From positions 1-6,851 of the forward strand of contig JAPLGJ010000043.1 of NCBI GenBank assembly GCA_026390215.1: DNA of 6,851 nucleotides, written 5' to 3'. Source of the DNA: Caldisericota bacterium (lineage in GTDB: Bacteria > Caldisericota > Caldisericia > Cryosericales > Cryosericaceae). Shown here one piece after another: positions 1 to 5,920 of this stretch (the first letter of the stretch is position 1; each line of letters opens with the position of its first letter). The notes under the pieces are model-generated. The model made no database searches and was not told the DNA's origin. It saw only the letters and a list, made by a program, of their open reading frames with translations. Both the position numbers and the translations under genes were made by a program.

Positions 1-601
1 GGACGTGATCTATTCTTGCTTGCAGTCCCAGTTCATCGGTTGCTTCTGCGCCGGCGACCGCCATCTCATAGAGGACGCCCATCTGGCGGTTGCGCACCGC
101 CAGTTCCCGCGCCTCCTCATAGCGCAGAATCAGGAGAGCGATGGTATTCACTACCGGTTCAATGTCGACGACTCCTGAGGGGGTGATGCGCTGTGTCATG
201 GACTGCACGTTGACGATGGCGATGACGCGCCCATGCAACAGGATGGGGAAGCCCGCCCAGGAAGCGGTCCTGGATACCGGTTCACGCCAGTCGGCATATG
301 AGCTGAGGTCCTCGATAATCACTGGTTTCTTCCCGTGGACGAGGTCGGCAAGATTCCTGGGCAGACCTTCCTGGTTGAAGCTGCGTTCAGCACTCCGAAT
401 GATGGAGGTGGCGATGTTCACCCAAGCCTCGAACCGCAGCCGCCCACACGCACTGATGGTCATCAAGGTGACACTGCAGGACGGCACAAGATGTGCAATC
501 ACCTCGACTGCTCTCTGGACCGCTTTGTGGTGCGAACGTCCCTGCAGGATGCCCTGCAATACGTGCAGCTCGATAACACCGGTGTTGCTTGGCTCGTTCA
601 T
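1..601 (-). CDS. GAF-domain sensor protein, N-terminal 200 residues (partial)
   Basis: This gene reads without a stop from an ATG at 601 down to the left edge, so the C-terminus is missing. An in-frame TAA lies four codons before the GTG that precedes the ATG, which limits the start to that GTG or the ATG; the ribosome site is weak. Residues of about 20-160 resemble a GAF small-molecule or signal-sensing domain. The best evidence is the late core strand at about 114-132 (SWAGFPILLHGRVIAIVNV), which matches the usual GAF pattern of a G-P-hydrophobic stretch followed by GRVIGVLNV. Residues of about 158-180 (LRYEEARELAVRNRQMGVLYEM) look like a helical signalling linker, and the following text resembles the start of a second GAF domain. 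In this family such N-termini feed histidine kinase, GGDEF or transcription-factor outputs; the output here is outside the window. No signal peptide or membrane segment is visible, so the sensor part is probably cytoplasmic. It follows the aldolase gene on the same strand after 43 nt without a terminator, so co-transcription is likely. Confidence 0.72.
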   Translation of the reverse strand, partial: MNEPSNTGVIELHVLQGILQGRSHHKAVQRAVEVIAHLVPSCSVTLMTISACGRLRFEAWVNIATSIIRSAERSFNQEGLPRNLADLVHGKKPVIIEDLSSYADWREPVSRTASWAGFPILLHGRVIAIVNVQSMTQRITPSGVVDIEPVVNTIALLILRYEEARELAVRNRQMGVLYEMAVAGAEATDELGLQARIDHV

Positions 602-644
602 CACATCTCTATCTTAGCAGCCACCATAGATTTTCCAATCCGGC

Positions 645-1274
645 CTATCCCTCGCGCTTCAGTCCGAAGTTGTCGACGAAAAACTCCATGTCTTTCTCCG
701 GGATGTGGTGCGCTCCCCCAAGAACACTTGCATACACCACAGACATGCACGTCTGTTCGAGAAGCTCCATGCGGTTGTACGCCTCTTCCAGGTCCACTCC
801 GACGGTGATGGCACCATGGTTCTCCATGAACGCAGCGTTGCGATGAGCGAGCCCTTGGGCAACTTCACGGGCGAGCTCAATCGTCGACGGCGTCACGTAT
901 GGCAGACAGGGAACATGACCCAGCAGGATGGTCGTCTCGGGCAGAATGTCGTCCGGCAGGTCGTGGTGTGCCAGTGCAAACGCCACGGCAAAGGGCGGAT
1001 GGGCATGAATGATGGCTTGCACATCCGGACGCAGCTTGTAGATCTCGTAGTGCATCTTGCCTTCAGATGACGGCTTGCCGTTTCCCAGCAGTCTGTTGCC
1101 GTCCATGTCCACGACGACCACGTCGTCCGCGCTCATGAACCCCTTGTTGATGCCGGCCTCCGTAATGGTGATCTCGTCCCCACGCCGAAAGCTCACGTTA
1201 CCGCCCAGTGCCGCGTTCATGTTCCTGTCATACAGCCGCTTCGCTATCTCGACCAGTTTGGTTGCCGTGTCCAT
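645..1274 (-). CDS. Class II aldolase/adducin-family protein (FucA/AraD-like)
   Basis: This 209-residue protein has the usual length of the zinc-dependent class II aldolase/epimerase family, whose members include L-fuculose-1-phosphate aldolase, L-ribulose-5-phosphate 4-epimerase and methylthioribulose-1-phosphate dehydratase. The phosphate-binding region is recognisable as GGNVSFR (24-30) and the T-E-A-G turn (38-41). The expected metal ligands are H90 and H92 in IIHAHPP and H153 in MENHG, with the catalytic acid E71 in KPSSE. The PYVT segment (125-128) is also typical. In an ungapped comparison with E. coli FucA recalled from memory, the catalytic Tyr113 position is not a tyrosine, so I do not assign fuculose phosphate as substrate. 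The enzyme is probably cytoplasmic and cleaves or isomerises a phosphorylated sugar or related compound. The start ATG follows a GGGGG ribosome site 4-5 nt upstream. The gene has its own divergent promoter and leads a likely two-gene unit with the GAF protein. Confidence 0.88.
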   Translation of the reverse strand: MDTATKLVEIAKRLYDRNMNAALGGNVSFRRGDEITITEAGINKGFMSADDVVVVDMDGNRLLGNGKPSSEGKMHYEIYKLRPDVQAIIHAHPPFAVAFALAHHDLPDDILPETTILLGHVPCLPYVTPSTIELAREVAQGLAHRNAAFMENHGAITVGVDLEEAYNRMELLEQTCMSVVYASVLGGAHHIPEKDMEFFVDNFGLKREG

Positions 1275-1344
1275 AGGTACCCCCAGATATCTTCCCGGCC
1301 TGCAAGCTCGTGCGTCACTTCTGAAGCCGGATCGTCAATCATTG

Positions 1345-1359
1345 AGTATACCATATACT
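1345..1359. promoter_or_regulatory. Symmetric divergent promoter: TATACT -10 box on both strands
   Basis: The 15-mer AGTATACCATATACT is an inverted repeat of two 6-base arms around CCA. Read on the plus strand it gives TATACT at 1354-1359, placing a start near 1366 about 30 nt before the asparaginase ATG. Read on the minus strand it gives TATACT at 1350-1345 preceded by TGG, an extended -10 pattern, placing a start near 1338 about 64 nt before the aldolase ATG. The -35 boxes are weak; TCGTCA at 1332-1337, with 16 nt spacing, is the best for the plus strand. The location between divergent genes in an otherwise GC-rich window supports the call. It could instead, or also, be an operator dyad. 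Confidence 0.55.
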
Positions 1360-1395
1360 TGGAAGGTGCGTAGTTATGCACGGCGTGGAGGCGCT

Positions 1396-2310
1396 ATGTA
1401 CTCGATCATCGTTCACGGTGGTGTCGGCGCGGTCCCCCCGACTAGCAAGAGGCTGTCGTCGCTGGGGTCCGGGAGGCTGTTCTTGTTGGAAGTGACGTTC
1501 CTGCAGGCAGTGGATCCTCGATGGACGCAGTGGAGACTGCTATGAAGGTCCTGGAGGACAATTCGCTGTTCAACGCCGGTACTGGATCGGTGCTGACGTT
1601 TGACGGGGAGGTTGAGATGGACGCCGCCGTTGCCCATGGCCCTGCACTTGGATTCGGAGCCATCGCGGGCATCAGGAACATCGAGCACCCCATCTCGCTC
1701 GCACACATGGTCATGGAGAAGACGGACCACGTTCTCCTTCAGGACAGTGGCGCTCAGGAGTTCGCTCGCAGATGGGCATCGCGCCTCACAATCCCGTTAT
1801 CGAGGAAGGGCACACCCAGTGGCGCGAGTACCGCGAGCGCTTCCCGGCTGGTGACACCGGCGACTGGCCGAAGCTCAAGGCCCTCATGAACGAACACCCA
1901 GAGTCATGCACGGCACCGTCGGTGCTGTCGCCTTGGACGAACAGGGTGATGTGACCGCGGGCACGTCCACCGGCGGCGTCTTTCTGAAGCTGCTGGGACG
2001 CGTCGGCGACACATCACTGCCTGGCGCCGGCACGTATGCTACGCAGTTCGGCGGCGCTTCCTTGACCGGACTGGGTGAGAGCATGATGCGCACCCTCATC
2101 ACCAAGACTGCCTGCGACTCCATGCGTATGGGGCTCGACGCCCAGGGTGCGGCCTCGAGCGCAGTGAACATGCTGAGCAACATGCTGGCGACCGAGGCCG
2201 GTATCATCGTCATCGACAATCAGGGTGGCATCAGTCTTGCCCAGAACACACCGCACATGGCCCACGCCTGGTTCAAGAAGGGAATGCCCGAACCTGTTAC
2301 CGGGCTCTAG
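1396..2310 (+). pseudogene. Plant-type L-asparaginase/isoaspartyl peptidase, frame broken by several indels
   Basis: The combined reading frames encode a complete N-terminal-nucleophile hydrolase of about 305 residues, the family's normal length, which releases aspartate from asparagine or isoaspartyl dipeptides. The start (MYSIIVHGGVGAVPP) is in the frame of 1396. The next part (EAVVAGVREAVL, then MDAVETAMKVLEDNSLFNAG and GEVEMDAA) is in the frame of 1446. A third part (MGIAPHNPVIEEGHTQW) is in the frame of 1772. The end starts at 1906 with MHGTVGAVALD, where the Thr of GTVGAV is the autoprocessing nucleophile, followed by TSTGG, GRVGD (substrate-binding Arg and Asp) and GAGTYA. The three switches, near 1440-1449, 1770 and 1903, each correspond to one lost base. 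A TAG at 1443-1445 blocks an earlier first switch. As written no functional enzyme would be made. Because the residues are well conserved in every segment, the damage is very recent or is sequence error. A GGAGG ribosome site precedes the ATG by 4 nt and a terminator follows. Confidence 0.88.
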
Positions 2311-2332
2311 CCACCAAGTACCTGGACTGCCA

Positions 2333-2362
2333 CGGGGGAGCTTGCGCTCCCCCGCTTTCGTT
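2333..2362 (+). terminator. Intrinsic terminator after the asparaginase gene
   Basis: A perfect 9-bp stem pairs CGGGGGAGC (2333-2341) with GCTCCCCCG (2346-2354) around a TTGC tetraloop. It is followed by the moderately T-rich CTTTCGTT. It lies 22 nt after the asparaginase stop codon and before the promoter of the next operon, where a transcription stop is expected. The T-tract is interrupted, but the stem is very strong. Confidence 0.8.
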
Positions 2363-2444
2363 CCAGGACTGGATTCCCGTATACGCCGAAAGCACCCCTC
2401 GGATTAGACAAAAGTCCTCGGGGGGGAATGACGGATGAAGGAAC

Positions 2445-2472
2445 TTGGCGGGCAGTGCTATCCCGCTACACT
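2445..2472 (+). promoter_or_regulatory. Sigma-70-type promoter of the M20-bioY-GT-Nudix operon
   Basis: A -35 box TTGGCG (2445-2450) is followed after 16 nt by a -10 box TACACT (2467-2472). The predicted transcript start is near 2479, leaving a leader of about 24 nt before the ATG at 2503. It lies between the upstream terminator and the ribosome site of the amidohydrolase. No other promoter-like sequence is obvious in the four-gene unit, where all junctions overlap. Confidence 0.6.
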
Positions 2473-2489
2473 ATGGATGTTGCCGATCC

Positions 2490-2495
2490 AGGAGG
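2490..2495 (+). promoter_or_regulatory. Strong ribosome binding site fixing the M20 start
   Basis: AGGAGG is a full Shine-Dalgarno match. It lies 7 nt before ATG 2503 but only 1 nt before the in-frame ATG 2497. This favours 2503 as the start and excludes the longer frame that opens at 2428, whose first 25 codons would cover the promoter. Confidence 0.8.
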
Positions 2496-2502
2496 AATGA
2501 CC

Positions 2503-3690
2503 ATGGAGACACGGGAAGACATGCCCAACATCGACACGTACGCCAGAGAAGCGGCGGAGCACCGCCATTATCTGCACGCTCACCCGGAACCTTCGTTCGA
2601 GGAACGGGGAACGCAGCAGTACATCACCGAGCAGTTGCACAGCCTCGGCCTGGATCCCTCACCCATAGCGGGGACCGGGGTCACGGCGATCGTCGCCGGA
2701 ACGCGCGGTCCCGCGAACGGCAAGGTCCTCCTGCTGCGCGCCGACATCGACGCCCTGCGGCTGACGGAGGAGACGGGCCTGCCATTTGCCTCACAGAACA
2801 AGGGTGTGATGCACGCCTGCGGCCATGATGGCCATACCGGGACGTTGCTCGCCGTCGCACACTGGCTGGTCGACCACCGCGACCAGTTTGGCGGGACGGT
2901 CAAGCTGCTCTTTCAACCGGCAGAGGAGATCTCCCCGGGGGGCGCGGAGCCATGTCTGAAGGAGGGAATCCTCCAGAACCCGGACGTCACCTTCGCCTTC
3001 GGGATGCATCTGTGGAACGCGCTCGAATTTGGCAAGGTCGGTCTGCGCGCGGGGCCTCTCATGGCGGAAGCCGACCGGTTCGAGCTGACGGTCACCGGCA
3101 AGGGCACGCACGCCGCGGCGCCTCACCTCGGCACGGACCCGATCGTGGCGGCTGCCCAGATTGTCACCGCCCTCCAGACAATCGTCTCACGCGAGACTAA
3201 CCCTCTCGAATCGCGTGTGGTGACCATCGGCACCATCGACGGCGGCTCTGCATTCAACATCATCCCCCAAAGTGTCCATATGACCGGCACCCTGCGCGCA
3301 CTGTCGCGGGAAGACGCCGAACTCGGCGCCGCCAGTCTGCGCCGTATCGTCAGCCATACAGCTCAGGCTCTTGGAACAACCGCCGACCTCGACTACGAAT
3401 TCGGGTATCCCCCGGTCATCAATAGTGGCGAATCTGTCGCATTCCTGCGTCCCGTCCTCCAGCAGGCTGTTGGTGAGGACAACGTCGTCGAACCTGAGAT
3501 CACCATGGGCGGAGAGGACTTCGCCTACTATCTCCAGCACGTGTCCGGGGCATTTGTCTTCATTGGGACGAGAAACGCGGCAAAAGGTCTCACTGCCCCT
3601 CACCACAATCCAACGTTCACCTTTGACGAGGACATCTTCCCACTCTCCGTGTCGGTCTTCGTGGCCGTTGTGAGGGGATACCTTTCGTGA
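2503..3690 (+). CDS. M20-family amidohydrolase (hippurate hydrolase/carboxypeptidase-like)
   Basis: This 395-residue enzyme matches the usual length of M20D amidohydrolases, which use a two-metal centre to hydrolyse N-acyl amino acids, amino-acid conjugates or C-terminal peptide bonds in the cytoplasm. The motifs are in the expected order: LHAHPEPSFEE (24-34), MHACGHDGHTG (103-113) with metal ligands C106 and H108, FQPAEE (137-142) with the catalytic and metal-binding glutamates, GMHLW (167-171) with H169, GGEDFAYY (336-343), and HHNPTF (367-372) with the last metal histidine. The inserted lid or dimerisation domain spans roughly 185-300 and contains the conserved GTHAAAPH and GSAFNIIP segments. 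No signal peptide is seen. The start is set by the AGGAGG site and the promoter just upstream. The gene leads an operon and its stop overlaps the bioY start in GTGA. Family members vary widely in substrate, so the true acyl group is not known from sequence. Confidence 0.92.
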   Translation: METREDMPNIDTYAREAAEHRHYLHAHPEPSFEERGTQQYITEQLHSLGLDPSPIAGTGVTAIVAGTRGPANGKVLLLRADIDALRLTEETGLPFASQNKGVMHACGHDGHTGTLLAVAHWLVDHRDQFGGTVKLLFQPAEEISPGGAEPCLKEGILQNPDVTFAFGMHLWNALEFGKVGLRAGPLMAEADRFELTVTGKGTHAAAPHLGTDPIVAAAQIVTALQTIVSRETNPLESRVVTIGTIDGGSAFNIIPQSVHMTGTLRALSREDAELGAASLRRIVSHTAQALGTTADLDYEFGYPPVINSGESVAFLRPVLQQAVGEDNVVEPEITMGGEDFAYYLQHVSGAFVFIGTRNAAKGLTAPHHNPTFTFDEDIFPLSVSVFVAVVRGYLS

Positions 3691-4220
3691 AACTCTCCAC
3701 GCGGCGCGTCGCACAGCTTGCCGTCATGGTGGCACTGCTGGTCATCGGTGCCTACGTGAGCATCCCCCTCCGCCCGATCCCGATCACGTTCCAGAGTGCC
3801 TTTGTCGTGCTGACACCACTCCTTTTCGGAAGCACAGCGTACGTTGCCGTCCTGGCATACTTGCTGCTTGGACTGGTCGGCCTGCCCGTCTTCGCCGGAG
3901 GAGCCTCCGGCATGGTCGCCCTCTCAGGCCCCACAGGGGGCTTCCTTGCCGGCTTTCTTCTCGCCTCAATCATCGTCGGCGCTCTTGCCGACCATTGGCA
4001 CTGGGACTCCTGGCGCCGCGACCTGGCTCTTGCAGAAGGATCACTCGTCCTCATCTATGTCCCGGGCGTCCTGTGGATGTGGCGAGTCCTCCTGTTGCGA
4101 GGAGGAACGGCCCAAGCGGCTCTCCTCGGCCTTGTGCCGATCATGGCTCTCGACGTCGCCAAAATGGCCGTGGTCGCCGTCCTCGCGCGCCCACTTCGTT
4201 CAGCCCTGGCTGAGGCGTGA
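3687..4220 (+). CDS. bioY: BioY, biotin-binding S-component of an ECF transporter
   Basis: This 177-residue, highly hydrophobic protein has about six membrane helices (roughly 8-25, 35-48, 50-66, 82-102, 115-135 and 142-168). The BioY signature is clear: PLRPIPITFQ (27-36), LGLVGLPVFAGGASG (61-75), GPTGGFLAGF (81-90) and the C-terminal D156/K159 pair in ALDVAKM. BioY binds biotin at the outer membrane face of the cytoplasmic membrane and passes it inward together with the shared EcfA, EcfA' and EcfT energising module; those genes are not in this window. The start is a GTG at 3687 overlapping the M20 stop as GTGA, with GAGGGG at 3672-3677 as ribosome site 9 nt upstream. Its own stop overlaps the next gene in the same way. 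Translational coupling with both neighbours is likely. No biotin-operator-like dyad was recognised at the operon promoter. Confidence 0.93.
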   Translation: MKLSTRRVAQLAVMVALLVIGAYVSIPLRPIPITFQSAFVVLTPLLFGSTAYVAVLAYLLLGLVGLPVFAGGASGMVALSGPTGGFLAGFLLASIIVGALADHWHWDSWRRDLALAEGSLVLIYVPGVLWMWRVLLLRGGTAQAALLGLVPIMALDVAKMAVVAVLARPLRSALAEA

Positions 4221-5383
4221 TCGTGGCCGAGTACAAGGTCCTGCTTGCGTACGCCAGCGTCGGCGCCGGACACGAACAGGCTGCACACGCACTGGGGGAG
4301 GTCTTCGAGCAGCAGGGCTGGGAAACGCGATACGTCGATTTCCTTGACCAGGTCCCCGCTGTCATGCGCTTCGCGATGTGCGACGCCTATCTGGAACTCA
4401 TCAAGATCCTCCCGGAAGCCTATGACCTGGCCTTCCAGCACACCGTCAATCAGGACATCAAGGAAGCGGAGTACGCATCGCTGCTTCTGGCAAACGTCGG
4501 CTATGGAAGACTGCGGGAGCTGGCACTCATGGAGGCTCCCGACGCAATCGTCTCCACGAACCTCTGGCCGACACTGGCGCTCTCGAAAGTCAAACGGCAT
4601 CGCCTGCAGGGGACGCCGCTCATCAACTGCTTCACCGACTACGTCCTGCAGACATTGTACATGGTCAAGGGAGTCAACTGGCACGTCTCAGCAAACGAGC
4701 AAGTCACCGCGAGCTTCCAAGCTGCAAACCGGCGTGTCCGCCAGCCCATCTACTCCTTTGGCATTCCTGTCCGTCCAGCGTTTGCCGTCCACCATTCGCG
4801 GCAGGAATCCCGTAGCCTGCTGGGTATTCCGCAGGATGCCCGTCTGGCTGTCGTCACGGGAGGCGGCCTCGGCCTCGGGAACATCCTCGAAGCATGTGAC
4901 GCGCTGACGTCCAGGCCCTTTGGAGAACCGATCACCGTCGTGGCTCTCTGCGGCAACAACACTGATGTCCTGAATCAACTAGGCAGCCTTGCCGTCGCTC
5001 GTTCGGTCACGTACACCATCACTCCCGTCGGATGGACCGACCAGATTCCCGCGTACATGCAGGCAGCCGACCTGCTCGTCAGCAAGGCAGGAGGCGTCAC
5101 GCTTGCAGAGGCAGCAGCTGTCGGTGTCCCGCTCGTGATCTACCAGCCCCTCCCCGGCCAGGAGACCATGAACGTCCGGTTCCTGACTCAGCACGAGGCA
5201 GCATATGTCGCAGCGGACGCCGAGCAGCTTCTGCGTGCCGCCGACGAACTGATGTTCACCCAAAGAGGTCCAGAGGTGTCTGGTAACCTCAGGCGCCTGG
5301 GGAGGCCCAACGCAGCCCGCGACATCGTCGCAAGGGTCCGTGAAGACGTATGCCGCCCAACATCGTCAAAGGAGTTGTTATGA
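4217..5383 (+). CDS. GT28 glycolipid glycosyltransferase (MGDG synthase/UgtP-like)
   Basis: The 388-residue protein has the two-domain layout of MGDG-synthase and UgtP-type enzymes, which transfer glucose or galactose from UDP-sugar to diacylglycerol at the inner membrane surface. The N-terminal acceptor domain opens with VLLAYASVGAGHEQAAHAL, where GAGH (16-19) holds the conserved histidine. STNLWPT (113-119) and FTDYVLQTLY (139-148) follow, then the hinge GIPVRPAF (182-189). The C-terminal sugar-nucleotide domain has VVTGGGLGLGN (212-222), VVALCGNN (241-248), LLVSKAGGVTLAEA (286-299) and PGQETMNVRF (313-322), closely resembling the UgtP equivalents. The position usually occupied by His in TDxxxH is Q145. 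The start is either GTG 4217, overlapping the bioY stop as GTGA, or GTG 4223, which is better spaced (7 nt) from TGAGG at 4211-4215. The stop overlaps the Nudix start in ATGA. Sugar donor and acceptor cannot be fixed from sequence; glycolipid synthesis is inferred from family. Confidence 0.87.
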   Translation: MIVAEYKVLLAYASVGAGHEQAAHALGEVFEQQGWETRYVDFLDQVPAVMRFAMCDAYLELIKILPEAYDLAFQHTVNQDIKEAEYASLLLANVGYGRLRELALMEAPDAIVSTNLWPTLALSKVKRHRLQGTPLINCFTDYVLQTLYMVKGVNWHVSANEQVTASFQAANRRVRQPIYSFGIPVRPAFAVHHSRQESRSLLGIPQDARLAVVTGGGLGLGNILEACDALTSRPFGEPITVVALCGNNTDVLNQLGSLAVARSVTYTITPVGWTDQIPAYMQAADLLVSKAGGVTLAEAAAVGVPLVIYQPLPGQETMNVRFLTQHEAAYVAADAEQLLRAADELMFTQRGPEVSGNLRRLGRPNAARDIVARVREDVCRPTSSKELL

Positions 5384-5880
5384 CGGAACTGCTACCATCC
5401 TGGGCGCGGATGCTGCCCAAACACTTCACGGCGTCGGGTTTTGTCCTGCGAGATGACCGCATCCTGCTGGTCAATCACCGCAAACATCGTGTCTGGATCT
5501 ATCCGGGCGGTCACGTGGATCAGGACGAAACGCCAGACGAAGCATGCCTCCGCGAGATCTTCGAGGAGACTGGCGTGCACTGCCGCATCGTGAGCCCCCG
5601 GGACGAGACACTGGGCGAGCCGGATGTGGTCGAGGTCTTGCACGTTCCATGGATGGTCCTGTGTGAGCGCATCCCGACCGGCATCGAACCCGAACACTGC
5701 CACATCGATTTCGCCTACGTCTGTGCGCCCCTGCCTGGCGAAGGGGCGCATCTCACCGAGGATACCCGGGAGACGGAAGGCATCGGATGGTTCACGCTTG
5801 AGGAAATGAGCTCACTGAGCCTCTTCCCCGACTTCCGACGTCAGGTCACAAAACTGCTCGGTCGAAAACCCGCCTGCTAG
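5380..5880 (+). CDS. Nudix hydrolase
   Basis: This 166-residue protein contains a perfect Nudix box at 44-66: G44, five residues, E50, seven residues, then REIFEETGV, which binds Mg2+ through the paired glutamates. The family cleaves nucleoside diphosphates linked to another group, such as damaged dNTPs, ADP-ribose, NDP-sugars or dinucleotides. The preceding strand (ILLVNHRKHRVWIYPGG) and the C-terminal EIGWF-like segment (EGIGWFTLEEM, 133-143) are typical. No extra specificity motif was recognised. The ATG at 5380 has AAGGAG 5 nt upstream and overlaps the glycosyltransferase stop as ATGA; an earlier in-frame ATG at 5350 lacks a site of this quality. Operon position beside a UDP-sugar-using enzyme makes an NDP-sugar or housecleaning substrate conceivable, which is inference only. 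The TAG stop shares a CTAG with the stop of the opposing nitroreductase. Confidence 0.9.
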   Translation: MTELLPSWARMLPKHFTASGFVLRDDRILLVNHRKHRVWIYPGGHVDQDETPDEACLREIFEETGVHCRIVSPRDETLGEPDVVEVLHVPWMVLCERIPTGIEPEHCHIDFAYVCAPLPGEGAHLTEDTRETEGIGWFTLEEMSSLSLFPDFRRQVTKLLGRKPAC

Positions 5881-5920
5881 AACCAGCGCACAACCTCGGA
5901 CAGCGGACGCCTGAGGCGGG
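5865..5920 (-). terminator. Possible minus-strand terminator spanning the convergent gene ends
   Basis: Read on the minus strand, CCCGCCT (5920-5914) can pair perfectly with AGGCGGG (5875-5869), which is followed at once by TTTT (5868-5865). The 38-nt loop is long, and most of it encodes the last residues of the nitroreductase. The arrangement would end the PepC-nitroreductase transcript just inside the 3' end of the Nudix gene. The long loop keeps confidence low. Confidence 0.3.

Noticed and set aside
141..617. A 158-codon plus-strand open frame opposite the GAF gene.
   Set aside because: It has no recognisable domain and odd composition rich in Met, Arg and Thr. The minus-strand frame through the same bases gives a coherent GAF domain.
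1440..1910. Programmed ribosomal frameshifting in the asparaginase gene.
   Set aside because: Three separate shifts would be needed, none at a recognisable slippery heptamer, and this family has no known frameshifting. Mutation or sequence error is simpler.
2395..2426. Possible hairpin between CCCCTCGGA and TCCTCGGGG, considered as a riboswitch or attenuator.
   Set aside because: The arms pair at only 7 of 9 positions with two central mismatches. It lies upstream of the predicted promoter and matches no riboswitch core I recognise.
2428..2502. Longer start for the M20 gene at ATG 2428, after a run of seven G.
   Set aside because: The extra 25 residues are not part of the family's N-terminus and cover a good -35/-10 pair. 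The full AGGAGG site is placed correctly only for ATG 2503.
3894..3911. GC-rich inverted repeat GCCGGAGG-AG-CCTCCGGC inside bioY.
   Set aside because: It encodes the conserved BioY F-A-G-G-A-S-G motif, has no T-tract and lies mid-gene, so codon constraint in GC-rich DNA explains it.
4055..4684. A 209-codon minus-strand open frame opposite bioY and the glycosyltransferase.
   Set aside because: It spans the junction of two well-supported plus-strand genes and resembles no family. Long antisense frames are common in GC-rich DNA.
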